Shown: piece after piece, positions 49,517-62,200 of the stretch | Numbering within the stretch: the stretch's first letter is position 1 | Layout of the letters: each line of letters starts with the position of its first letter | Assembly (NCBI GenBank): GCA_950295325.1 | Contig: OX485809.1 | Span: 16,306,001-16,370,000 of the forward strand | Reading direction: 5' to 3' | DNA length: 64,000 nt | Source of the DNA: Polytrichum commune | Taxonomy: Eukaryota > Streptophyta > Polytrichopsida > Polytrichales > Polytrichaceae | Position numbers and translations under genes: made by a program | The notes under the pieces: generated by a model | Seen by the model: only the letters and a program-made list of their open reading frames with translations | The model's database searches: none | Told to the model about the DNA's origin: nothing

Positions 49517-52500
49517 TAGACGAGGCTAATGTGGACACCTCCAGCTCTACGGAATCATTCAACTAGAGGATTCAAGCATTAGAAGCTTGAGTAGGTTAGC
49601 AATTGTGAATAAGGACCAAAGAATTTGAAAATTTTGAAATCAAAGTCGAAAAAGGTGTTGATATAGGCTCCGGAATGAATAATTCTTTACTTCTCAATGT
49701 GGTATTATAGGGTAAACTCTATTATTGCTCAATGTTGTGTTAGTGGACAATATCATTAGCATATTCTACATGGGTCATTTGCCAATGACAACCAAGTTTA
49801 ATGCCAATATTGGTTGTGTCATGTCTCTAAAGTGGTCATGGGTAAGATAAAATGTCGCCGAGTTGTTTTATTATTATAAAATACCCCCAATACAAGTTGG
49901 TTAGCATCTCACAACCATATGTTGCCTTTTAATTTGCCCACCTTGGCCACAAAATCAAGTTTGTCATAGCTCGGTGGACAACACTCCTCATTATGAAAGA
50001 TTGTAAGTGTAGTTTGACTTTTGCGAAGGTGACCAACCCAAATATCACGAAGGCGTGGCTAAATCACCACGTATTACTCAACCACCAAATTAAAGCGACT
50101 GTACTGCCAATTTGGAGTAAAAAATAGGTATCTAAATAAGCAAGCTAATCGAATTGGCCTTATGGACCACAAAGTCGTCCCTTGCTCCTCTAAAAAATGT
50201 GATTGGCCGTTGAACTCGTCCCAAGACCACTTTGGTTTACACGAAGAAAAATGTATAAGAGTGATCTTGGAACTTGAGGTCACCAAAAGGCATGTTTGTA
50301 GGCCTTCATCATCCACTTTCATAGTCCAATGGGTTTTGCAGCGAGAAAGATATAAGAGGTTCTCTCATTGCAAATGTTAGGGGACCATGGTAGAGAAATA
50401 CTATTTCAATATTTAATATTTGATAATAAAAATAATAATTTATATAATTTTGACCAAACGTTTCCATAGCTACGAGGAAAGAAGGGAAGAAGAAGAATGA
50501 AGAAAGTCAAAATGATCAAAACTGACATTTTTGGACATATATCAAAGAAATGAACACATCTACTTTTTGGTACATGGTCACTTCTCTTCGCCCATGTTCG
50601 GTTTACACCCAGTTAGGGGCCCAAAGGCTTTACGAATGCATATTTAAAAAAATCGGACCATAGAAGTGTGACCCTGTAAATATGCCCTTTGACATGGGAT
50701 GACTTCATGATCCATTATGTAAACAATCCTTCATAAGTTACTCCCCTTCGAAAGAAAAATCAATGTTGTCCAGACCTGGAGACATTAGACGTTAAACACC
50801 CCCTACACGAACTTTCAGGGGGTGTTAGATCCGGGCTAATGCAAACCCCCCATAAAGAAATCCATATTTTTTGAACCCGACCGAAAGCTTCTGCTGGCCA
50901 ACTTGACTTTGAAAAAACCATTGCCCTTGCATTCTCGAAGGCCACTTATCCACAAATCCCAAATTGAGTGCACTTCACCTTCAAGGTCCAGAATCCAATA
51001 TACATGTTCACTTCCATTGAGTAAATAAGCAATTGACTGGGATTTCATTTTCAAAGTGAAACCATCAATATATCATGTAACTAACTTGGAAGTCAAAAAT
51101 ATTACAAAACCCTGAATAGCACTAAGGTTAAAATTTTTGTGACTTACCATTGAAAGGGTCTTTGTCATTCTTAAATAAAGCTTAAATTTATGTCTTATTT
51201 TCAATATGTCAAATAGTATAATATTTTAGGTAATGCTTTCTACTTTCACAAATTATTCGTATGCATTCAAACTAATTAAGTGTGTGTGAATGTAATTAAG
51301 TCTAATTAATACTAATTAAGCCCAATTAAATCAGAAAGTATCCTCACCAAATTAATCAAGCCTTATTAATTATTTATATTATTGAAAATAATCCCAATTG
51401 ATTAATTCCAGTAAGTACACTTTATAATTAATTAAGGGGGGGGTGTTATTGTCCGCCCCTGGAGCAAGGTTCGGGAGGTTTTTGAGCTCAACCAGGTAAA
51501 ATCCGCCCCTTCACAACTTCTACCGGTTTTTTCAGGATTTGACCGGTTGCAAACTTGTTGTCATTAATTTGGACCAGCCAATATCCTATATTTTTTTTCA
51601 AGTGGCGGGTAATTTCCTCTTCATTGTAATGACAACCGGCCAAAAACTTGGGCATTGATAAGTAAGCCAATTTCCAATGTAGCAAAATTATATCTACAAA
51701 CAATATACACCATTCAACAACAACGTACCAAAAACATATCAACATACAACAATAATATGTTATGATATCAACATCCAACAACGATGATCAACAATTCATT
51801 ACATACAAGAAACAACAACAATGATCAACAATTTATCCATAGCACGTGTTGAACCTGAAATAACCCATCAACCGGTTGATGGCCATGGATTTACTCTTCT
51901 ATCATACTTAGGTCTTAAAACTTCAAAATAGATTTGAGGCCACATCATGATAAAAGAGTAACCTAACATACCATACTATATACAAAAATGAAATTCATCA
52001 ATTGTTAGAGTCAAAATCGTCATTATCATCTTCAGCTTCAAGAGGGAAACACCCTGAAAGGTATATTTGTGGATGTGAAAACAAGCATCTAAACTTTGTA
52101 GAGTTCCTCCACAAAGCTATGGCTTTCATTAGTACGTTATCAAGATCACCACGAAGATCTTCCATAGACACATGCATAATACATTCTAAATGCTAGCCGT
52201 CAACAATGAAATGCAATAATGAAGCAAAAGCTTCGCATGCCCGCCATTCACCAAATCACTACAAACCTATAACGAACACATAACCTAAACCCTAGAACCA
52301 AATGATATCCGGCCCTAGATGAACAAGAAAACGGTAGAACCGTGAGGCTCTGTCCTTTACTATGAAAGACTATAATTATAGTTGTCCACTGTGCTCATGC
52401 CAATCCATGGCTATTTACTATGCCAAACCTTTCTTGGATTTTGTGCACCTTCTTCTCAAATACAGGTCAAGGATTTTGATATCACCCAAAATTTTTAGAA

Positions 52501-53267
52501 TAAATAATCAAGAACTGCCGAAATAACTATAGTTAACTAGATTTCTTTCAATGCATTTTAGGGAGCAATTATAGTTCTATATATACATATACACACACAT
52601 ATACATATATAATTATAGTTAACATCCACATTAAATAAAGTGGACCAAAAATAACAAGAACAAGTAACGTCCAAGTGTGAACGCAAAGTGGTTAGGAAAT
52701 TTGCTCTTGAAACAAAGAAGTTGATGCATAGCCTCTGTCCTACAGACACAACCAATAAAATCCGCCTATTTCACAACTCATCCGGGTAAAAATCCTCCTC
52801 CTCAAATTGGTTGCTGGTTGAAATCCGTTTTTGAGTTTTAAAAACACCGGTTTCACATCCTCCACTTTCCCAATTCAACCGGACTTTTCACAAAACCAAG
52901 CGGCCGCCATTACACTAAAATATAAAATACCGGTTCTCCCCGGACATTGCCCTCGAGACTGGCCTGCAATGCGGTCAACGCCACCGCGACTCGTGGAGCC
53001 TACGAACCGTGCACACTCCGACTGCCAGCGTGGACTGCACTCACTTTCTTCCTCTTCTCTTGTTCCGATTTCTTAGCTTTCAATTGCAAGACTTCGTCGG
53101 CAATCTGGTTAGGGTTTGGTGAATCCTGGCACTCGGGGAGTGGGATTGATACTTAGAGAGGTACAAAACCGATGGTGATTGCAAATTGATTCTGTGGCCT
53201 GTCGGAAAAAAAGATGTGCGTTACTATGGGCATGTGAGGCGTCGTAGGGTGAAGGATCGTCAGAGCG
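49517..53267. other. Intergenic and 5' region of MED16
   Basis: AT-rich to about 52.8 kb. A 10-bp perfect hairpin (AACACCCCCT at 50795-50804, AGGGGGTGTT at 50817-50826) is present. AAAATCCGCC plus CACAACT blocks recur at about 51500 and 52760, and several ACCGGT sites cluster there; the source is unclear. From about 52.9 kb GC content rises, consistent with the MED16 promoter and 5' UTR. Confidence 0.45.
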
Positions 53268-56200
53268 ATGCAGGCCATGGAGGGGGTGGAGGGGGATCCA
53301 CAATGGATGGGCTCCTTCAACAACCAATTGTTGCAGAAAGCCGAGGTGGAGAAGGTGGAGGTGGAGATGGAGGAGGCAATGGTGGAGGAGGAGGAAGAGG
53401 AGGAGGAGTTTGCAAATACGATTTTGCAAGTGTCGTTGCGCCCTGCTCCCTTCGCCTCTGTTCAGAAGATGAACTTTCCTGAACTCTGCAGAAAGTTCAG
53501 GTGCTTTTAAAAAAATAAAATAATGTTTTAGTCTCTTTGCCGTCTCGTTCCGCCTTCATTGTTTCCCGGGGTGGGAATGGTTTTGGTCCTGAGTACAGCT
53601 CAAATTCGGCATGCATTTTTTTTGTGGATTTTCTGTCTCCATGTGCTGGGGTGTCCAAATTTTCCCATCCTCTTTAATCTTGATTGGAGTGCTGCTACGA
53701 AATCAGTCCTTGCACTTTTGTGCTTTACCTAATGTCCCCCTTCAAAACCCCGTCTCTCTGTGCACATCCTGTGTCTTAAACTTTTGCTTCCTCGGGGATC
53801 ATACAGGTTCGGCTTCTTGTTAGTTACGGGTTTGTATGGCGAAACCTACGTGCTTATCAGGGTTCATCTGATGTATCAAACCTTTCCTGAACTCTAGAGA
53901 AAGTTCAGGTGCTTATTGTTATTTTATCCACCTCGGGGCTCATATGTTTCTTTAGTCTCTTCGCCTTCTTGAATCTGCTTCATTATTTTCCGTGCTGGGA
54001 ATGATTCTTGGTCACGAATATAGCTCAAATTTAGCATGTACGGTTTTTCTGTAGATATGTACTGGATAAAAGAAAGATGACATCGATATTGCCACCGGTG
54101 TAAATTATGGTGTTGCTTCATCTTCGAGTTGGTCTAAGTCTATATGCAATACCGAAACGGACATCAGAGAATTAGAGGGCCGCCGAAGACTAACACCTGC
54201 TTTTAAAGGTGAATACCTTGCTTGAACGGGCGCGGAGGAGCTGACCTGCACCTATCTCCCCCAAGGACAAGAACGAAGGTGGCAGGGTGCACCGGAAATA
54301 AGTGCTCGTAAGGTCCCCCATCCGAGTGCTAGTCTGGCCTTAGGCGGCTTAACCTCAGAGATTCCGTGGGATCCGGTTAAGGCCTTGGGTTTAAGCCTAA
54401 GGGTGTTCATGTACTGGGGTGTCCAAATGTTTCCATGCTTTGCAATGTCAACTAGAGTGCTGCGACAAAACCATTGCTTACATATTTGTGGTTACTCATT
54501 GTGCTCTTTCAAAACCCTCTCTGCCTGTGCACATCTTGTGTCTTCAAATTTTGCTTCCTCAAGGATCATATAAGTCCTGCTACTCACAAGCTACTGGCAT
54601 ATATTGTGAAACTTGTGGGCTTGTGATTCTTCATTCGATTTGTCAATCCTCCAGAATGATAATGTCAGCACTCATGCTGTAAATGTCCTATTTGTACGAA
54701 CTGCTTATGACTCATTGCACGCCATTATTTTGTCATGTGTGCAGTGCAGTTGCATGGTGCCCCAAGACAAATCTCATCTGCTGTGCTGTGGAGACGTGTT
54801 CTCGAGATCAAGGGTCAGTAGTAATCCTTGAAGTGGACTTATAAGGCTAAGGCAGATAATCTGTAAACAAGACATTCATTTTTCCCTGTGTTCTAGACAT
54901 GGATTATAATCCTCTCAAATCTGCACAATCCTCATATCCTCTCTATTTGTTCATATATGACAGTAAGCCAAAATTTGGGCCTCACATGTTCAATGTTACT
55001 CCTGTCCTGTAAAACACTTGATCATTCCATGATGGCTTACAAGAGCTGATTGGTGTGGCACTTGTAGAATTGGTGTACTTCCAAAGTATGGTACGTAAAT
55101 TCATCTACACAGTTCAGATCAGGGAGTTTCCAGACCAAAAATGTCAATAAGAAATCTCTTCATATTGATATGCTTAGAGCTCAGACAGGAAGTGGCCAAT
55201 TCAGAGTGTAGTGGAGAAACTGATGATGCTGTGCTTGGCATCTCAAGTGGCAAATCGTGCTCTTCTACACTAAATAATATTAACAAGTGCTTCTCAAATC
55301 TGGTTATCTGTGTAGAGTTTATCTTTGGTTAATGTAGGATTTTCCTTGTGAAATCAGGTCCACTCAAGAACCTGCGTTTTGGATACCTGTGCATCTGGTT
55401 GACCCAGAGCGCCCTACAGAACATTCAATTTTCAATGTTCCTGCTGGTAATACTCTCACAATGTTATCATATATTTACTCAGGAAAGCAGAACTTGTAGT
55501 AGGTTACAGCCGGATTGTGTGTTGGAGGCTTTTGTATGTATTTTAGATGTACTTTGTTGTCATTACTTAGAGTGACTAATATAGTTATGCCAATCTAAGG
55601 TAATGCTGCAGAGATGAGGATGATGTCAAGTTTGACTTCATTTCATTGTGAGTGCCTAATACTTGTGAGTGACAGACTCTCCTAGCGATTCGATTCAATA
55701 TTTGGAATGGTCCCCAAACTCGTGTGCACGTGCACTTTTGATTGTTAATTATGCTGGACGTGCGAGCATCTGGTCTCAGCCAACTCAAGTAAGACGAATC
55801 ATATTTTGTCCTCCTTTTCCTTGGGGATGGTGTTCTTGTTCCTTGTTGTGGACTTTTGGCTCCTGTATCTTCAAAATCTGTCACTTTTGAGTTTCCCCTC
55901 ATGCCTAGTGAATAATCCTTTTGAGTTTTTCAAGGACCAGAGAGTTTGAGTGAAAGATAACTGTTGCCTCTGGAATGTTTTGCACTAATTCCTTCTAGTT
56001 GCCATTTTTGAATAAAACTGTTTTCACAAGGCAAGTGTTATGCTTTAGAAGGGTTAACAATATGAGCTAGTTGTCAGTTATTTCAGTTCACTTCGGATGC
56101 AAATTACTTTTTGGTCAAGCTATATTTTCTGAGTAGTAGCGAATTTGATGGCAGTTCATCCTCCTATTTTGGAGATATCCCATGAAATGACATGGTAGCG

Positions 56201-59200
56201 TGCTAAAATGAATTACCAGAAAAGACACGTTTCCATGCCCATTTTGATAAAGTCAGTAGGAAGAGATGGTAGGGTTTCCTTCTGTTGATGGATGGACATC
56301 TGGTATATAGTGACTGTCATAAACTGATACTTATATTCATGAATGGTTCTATATCTCATGTATTCAATAATGTGTTTTGATACTTCTATCATGCTTCTGT
56401 AGTTAGTTTTCTAGTTACTGGTCCTGTATTTATGGATTTGGAAATCAGGGAGGAGCAAATGTGGCACGCACAAGTAATGGATGGAGCTGTGAGTACGAAT
56501 GGCGTCAAGAACAATCTTGTACGACAAAGTGGCTTGCTTCCCCTCCACCGGTAGGGAACTGTCACATCTTTTGGTACTCTCTTTTGTTTCAATGGAAATT
56601 GCATTATTGATGACACTCAAGTCTGGAAATTCTGGTAGAAAATGCTCACAGTAGCGGAACCTCATCCAAGATGATGGCGGTTAAACAACCTAATCTCAAC
56701 AACAATGTTTCATGTTGTCTTTGGACTTGTGTATGAAGAAATATGAGGTGATATTGGGTTCACATGGAAGCAAACTAGGAAGTTTGTACGATCAAGTCAT
56801 GTCTTGGTTCATTTGAGGGGTCCGGGATTATATAGCTGAATAACTCCATGAAAAATTTCAATTGTAAATTGGGAATACTGACTTGAGTTTTAGAATTGGG
56901 ATATTGCTTTGTTTGTGTAGAACTACATTTTACAAGAAAAAAATCATTGCTTACCTTTGTCATCTAAGAACCCTTAGGAACATCCTAGGTTTCACAAATC
57001 AATTTGAATTCCTGAAATAAAGCCAAGCTTATTGGGTAGATTCTTAAAAGCCCTTCAAATTCAACTGTTTACTTCTTCCATTGCATCAAATTACAATGGC
57101 AGAAATAAACATGATAATTAAGAAGGCTCTCTTGGATGATGTCATTCTCTGGTTAGAAGCACTGTCTACATCCATAACGGTCCATTGAAGATAAATAGTG
57201 CTGTTGATGCAAAATTATGCATTATTGAGCTTCTCAATCCCAGATTTATAATGCTTTGTAGCCACACCACTGTATTTGCGAGCACATAAATGGCAGATTT
57301 TAAATATACAGTGCACCTATTATCTCCTGTACTCTTCAGCTTTTCTTGAACTGGTAGTGATTGGTTCTGCCATGCTGTAGAGCAAATCTTGTCTCTTTTC
57401 TGATGGTGAAGGCTCTGGGACAGTATCGTTTTGCATCCTCCTCCACACCTGCTAAAGGATCATTTGAAGAGAAGTATCTGCCTCATCAAACTCGTCAAAG
57501 CAGTAAGATCCTACTTCCCCTACCTACTGGTGTTGTTCATCTTTTGTAATACAAGCATACTGTAAACTGGAGGTATATAAGTTTCACACATAGCAAGCGT
57601 ATCTAACTGCAGATACAATTAAATAATATGTTCAATTAATGTGTCATTACTTAGGCTTTGTTCTGCTCAGTTTACCGAGACTTGCTGCACTCTCATGTTC
57701 TTGATAAATGCTGTCAAATGAATATGAAAACTTTCTTTGATGACTTCATTGACTTGAGTTGGTTTGTTTCGGCTTGCAGCTCGCTGGCCAAACTTCCTCT
57801 GCGTCTGCAGTGTGTTTTGGGCAGGTACTGTGCAGCTTCACTGGAAACAGTGGCCAGCTTCACCAAACTCTTCAAGATGGTTCTCCTCAAAAAAGGGTGT
57901 TCTGGGTGGTGGGCCTTCTGGGGTGTTCACGGCAGATGTTACAATAAGTGATGCTGGTTCTCTCCTTGTTGCGGGTGTTCCAGTAGGAAACCCGTCCACA
58001 GTTGTTGTTTGGGAGGTGACTGCGTGGGATCTCAATAGTCCTGGCAGCACACAACAGGTCGCAGCAAAGATTGGCATTGGCAACATACAGTCACCGTTAT
58101 TGGCAACTCCTCCATCTTGGCCTGGGTTTGCGCCACTAGCAGCTTATTTGTTCACATGGCAGGAGCAAGCGACACCAGATACAATGCTCGAAGGGGAGGA
58201 ATGTCCTGGACCCCTACTCCACTGCTCTGTAGTATCAAATTTCTCTGCGTATGTGAGTCCAGACGCAGCTGCAATCACGTCATGGGGCTCGGGTGTAACC
58301 TCTGTGGCATTCGATCCTTCCCGTGGAGGCTCTGCACTTGTCACTGTCATTGTTGAAGGTACTTTGTGAAATATGGTGGTGTGCATACTGCTGGAAGTAT
58401 GAAGTATTTAGTTGGGCTTCAGCTAGGTTTATATGCTATTCTGATTGTTTTGAAGGCATGAGGTGCATTTCTTTGCTGTCTGAGGTGTAGTTTATGCATA
58501 AATGATTCATAACTCAGATGAATTGTTGATATGAATTTTAGACTTCAAAATTTGTTGATTGGATAACCTAATGGGGGAATTTGAAATCTTTTATGGATTT
58601 AGTTTCCTTGAAATGGGATGTTTTTGGACATTCTGGTTCTCCCCTTCTTTTCCAACATTAATATCAGTGCAAGATGTGATAATGGTTACTGCAGACCTAG
58701 GATATTTAGGTATGATTAAGGTAAATGTTTTCTATTTCTGCAAAACATGATCACTTATTGGGCCTGATCATGTGAGCATGTTCATATGCAATTCCTTTTG
58801 TGCTTCACAAGTTCAGTTTGAGTAAATGAAGATAAATTCCGTTAAATTGCCGATCAAATTTCGGTTGTTTACAATGTGAACTATCTGTCTAATGTATGTA
58901 AACCTTTGCAGGGTACTATATACCACCAGGCAATCCGGATGCAGGACCAGCATTAACAGGATGGAGGATTCAAAGATGGGAAAGTGGCACAAAGCCAGTT
59001 ACTATTCACCCTCTCTTAGAAAGTAATAGTGGTGCATCTGCTACTATGGTGTTGTGGACAGCGGTTGCAAAGCAAAATATAACCAAGGGCCGCATCTCTA
59101 CAAGAAAGACTTTGGAGCAACACAAACATAGGCTTGAGATCGATCGGCCTGTGAACCCTCGTTCTGTTTCTAGAATTGTGTTTTCAGGCCATGGGGGCGA

Positions 59201-62200
59201 GCTTACTGTGGCCCTTTTCAGTAGAGAGGTCCATGTTTTTGCAGGTAAGTGTTACTGAATATTCACTCAAATTTCCTTCAAACTTGGAATGTATGTGAGC
59301 ATGGAACTGCGCAACTATTGAATATCCTTCTGCTTTTGGAATACATGCATGTTAATGTACATAAATGACACTGTCCTTATTCATTTGGACGTCAATGTAT
59401 CTCATGTGCCATTTTCAAATTCCAAATCGTCTTGTGTCTTCTGATCTCAGCATCTTTACAAGCCTGTTGTAATTGTATTTCAGGTCCAAATATGACGCCT
59501 GTTGATTTCTTTTATGTCAAAGTGAACTCGTATCTTCCCTCTCCAGCTTTTTCACCAACCAGTTGCTGTTTAGCATCCGTTTGGCATGATCGGAAGTCAG
59601 ACACCTGTACACTCAGGATTGCTCAAATTCCTTGTGTCACTGCTAATGGGTCTCCACCACTGGAGCGTCATCTAGCTGACAGGTGAGATGCTATATCCTT
59701 ACCTTGATTGCTTACAATTTCACTAGATGATTCTAGATATAGTTCTCTTTGCACCTCTTATCTTCAATCTTTGATATGATAATCATTCTGTTGTTCCTTG
59801 GCTTACGTTTTTTGAAGTTGTCCTTCATATTTGCTTGTTAGCTTTTCTTGGTTTTCTGTTTACTTGTTTTCCTTGTTCATTTGATTATCCAATTTCTGAA
59901 ATCTTCTTTCTACTTATCTGAGCATGTAGTCTAGTAAGTTGCTTATCAACTTACATATGTGCATGTTTACGCAGTGTGTCTGAAGAAGATAACATGTGGT
60001 GTTGTGTGAAGGTTTTGGTGGAGCTTGGTGAGTGAGGTAGATTGGTGGGATGTTGTGGCCACTACGCAAGCAGCTGCAGATGATGGCCATGGTATCTTTC
60101 TATTACATACACTGCTATTCCTACGAATGTGAGGATAACATTAGATAAGATCCAATTGGTTGCTTTACTTTGTCTTTAAGCACCGTGGATTCTACTGTGC
60201 CTTGTATCATGCGAGATAAGAATTTCTGTAAATTGATATTTGGGAACTCCAATTACTTGTGCAGTAACAATAGGTAAATTGATGTCTGCACTTGACAACG
60301 ATTTCCATGCACTACAATTTCAGGAGCGTCAACACTATAGCCCGGTATAATTATCTGAAGACCTTGATAATGTATCATGTACTTGTCACCATGTTTCATT
60401 CTTCAGCAATGTTATCTATTGCAGTCAGTTTGTTAAAAACAAGTTTTACTGCTATGCATTACTTATAGTTGACCTTCCATAGCGAGTTTAAAAATTATGT
60501 TGAAGACTTGGTTCATCTGAGCACTATTTGCATGACTGTATACTATTGGATCAGTTCTTATCAAGCTTAGGACTGCAGTCTTGATGTATCCCTGGCGTCT
60601 AATTACGATTCAAACTTATGAATTTGCATCTGGTTCTCATTTACAGTGTAGAACTTTGGAACTGGATTCATTGCTTGTGCATATGTGTGTTAAGGTTAAG
60701 CCTGCCAGGTAGTGATTGCTGAGGCATAGCAAATAGTTTTTGCACTCACAAAATGTGTATGCCACTAATTATTGCTAAGGAAGTCATTTGTACTTTGATG
60801 GCCATTTGAAAGGTGTACTGTCCTGGAATTCCTGATCATTTCATGTTTAGATTTTGAAATCACAATTTATGAACTAAAACTTTTGTGCGATTGTTTGTGA
60901 TCTTAATCGCGGTTTTGTTTCTGTGGATACCAGGCCTTGGATAGGATCAAATGCAGAGTTTTGGAGGGTGTAGAGGCAGTGGATGTTCGGGTGCTGGTTC
61001 TTGATATGCAGGGACGTCTGATGCTTGACATGTTAGGGCGTGGCATTGAAGCTGCCTTAGTGAATCCATCTACTCTTATTTCTGAGCCTTGGCAAGCCTC
61101 ACATGATACTCTCACTGGATTGGGAATTGATGCCATGGCTGTTGACCCCGCTCTGATTCCCACAATTCAGGTCCTTTTCTCCTTGAACCAAGTTTCATTT
61201 ACAGGAACATGAATATGGTCTCAAACCTAGTTAAGCTTGTCTAGGAGTATAGCAAGTGGATGTGTTTCAGAGCTAGTTATTTTGTTTGTTTGTATCACAT
61301 TTTCTCAGGGTGCTGAGCTATTCTTTTGAGTTCTGTAGCAAGAAGTGACATATTGGTGTTGGATACACAAATTTGCAGGCATATGTTGATGCAATATTGG
61401 ATCTGGCGTCGCATTTCTTGACAAGATTAAGGCGATATGCAAGCTTTTGCCGCACTCTTGTAGCCCATGCGAATTCAGGTACTACCTCGGCAACTACAGC
61501 TGCCCGATCTGCTATTACCCCCAGCACCACTCCTCCGTCTGCCGCCCCTGCTAGCCAGGGTAAGCCACATGTTCACTAAATTGTTTATATAAGATTTTTC
61601 CTAACGGCCACGATCTACACCATTTGTATCCCAAACTGCGTTAATTCTTCCTCCAGGCCACACCTGATGTTTAAACATGAACTCTAAACTGGATCGCATC
61701 TTTAGTCTGGATACTGAATAGATGTTCTCTGTCCAAATAGATATCAGTGGGGAGCTTTATGTTTCCCTCGACATGAAGGAGGTCCCAATGAATACCCTTC
61801 CAGGTAACCTTACTGAGGCTGTAAGTTATTACCTTGAGTGTTTTTTCGAAGCAATCTCAAGTTTGACATCACTGTGAATGAAGATAGTATACGTAAATCT
61901 GCGATTGACTATTATTTTTTCACATGTGGGCCAACACTAGGACTTCGATCCTTTTAGAGAAAACAACTGGAAATTAAAATGGGGATTACAATCCTTCATA
62001 GTATGTTAAGGAATGCAATCATAAGTCTAATGCACCACCCGAAGCTGATAAAAGAAGCAGGGAGTGTGACACAGCCCTTTGTGTGCTTGATAGTATGGTG
62101 TGTCATAATTGGAAGACTGGGCCTTGAGATTATTTGAACCAATCTGGTACCCTAGGTGTCACCTGTACACACTCTTGATCTTCAAGCGTCTGGAGTTTGT

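Noticed and set aside
53280-53420. Gly-rich protein in another frame (GGGGGG repeats)
   Set aside because: It is a frame shadow of the Glu-rich exon 1 of MED16, whose frame continues through the splice sites.
54066-54408. Functional 5S rRNA gene
   Set aside because: The 5S-like part is too diverged, is fused to an unrelated body and is flanked by a target duplication, as for a retroposon.
61748-61820. Possible extra MED16 exon between 61559 and 62798
   Set aside because: Splice-like borders and an open frame exist, but exons 13 and 14 already join in phase and the encoded residues do not look like MED16.
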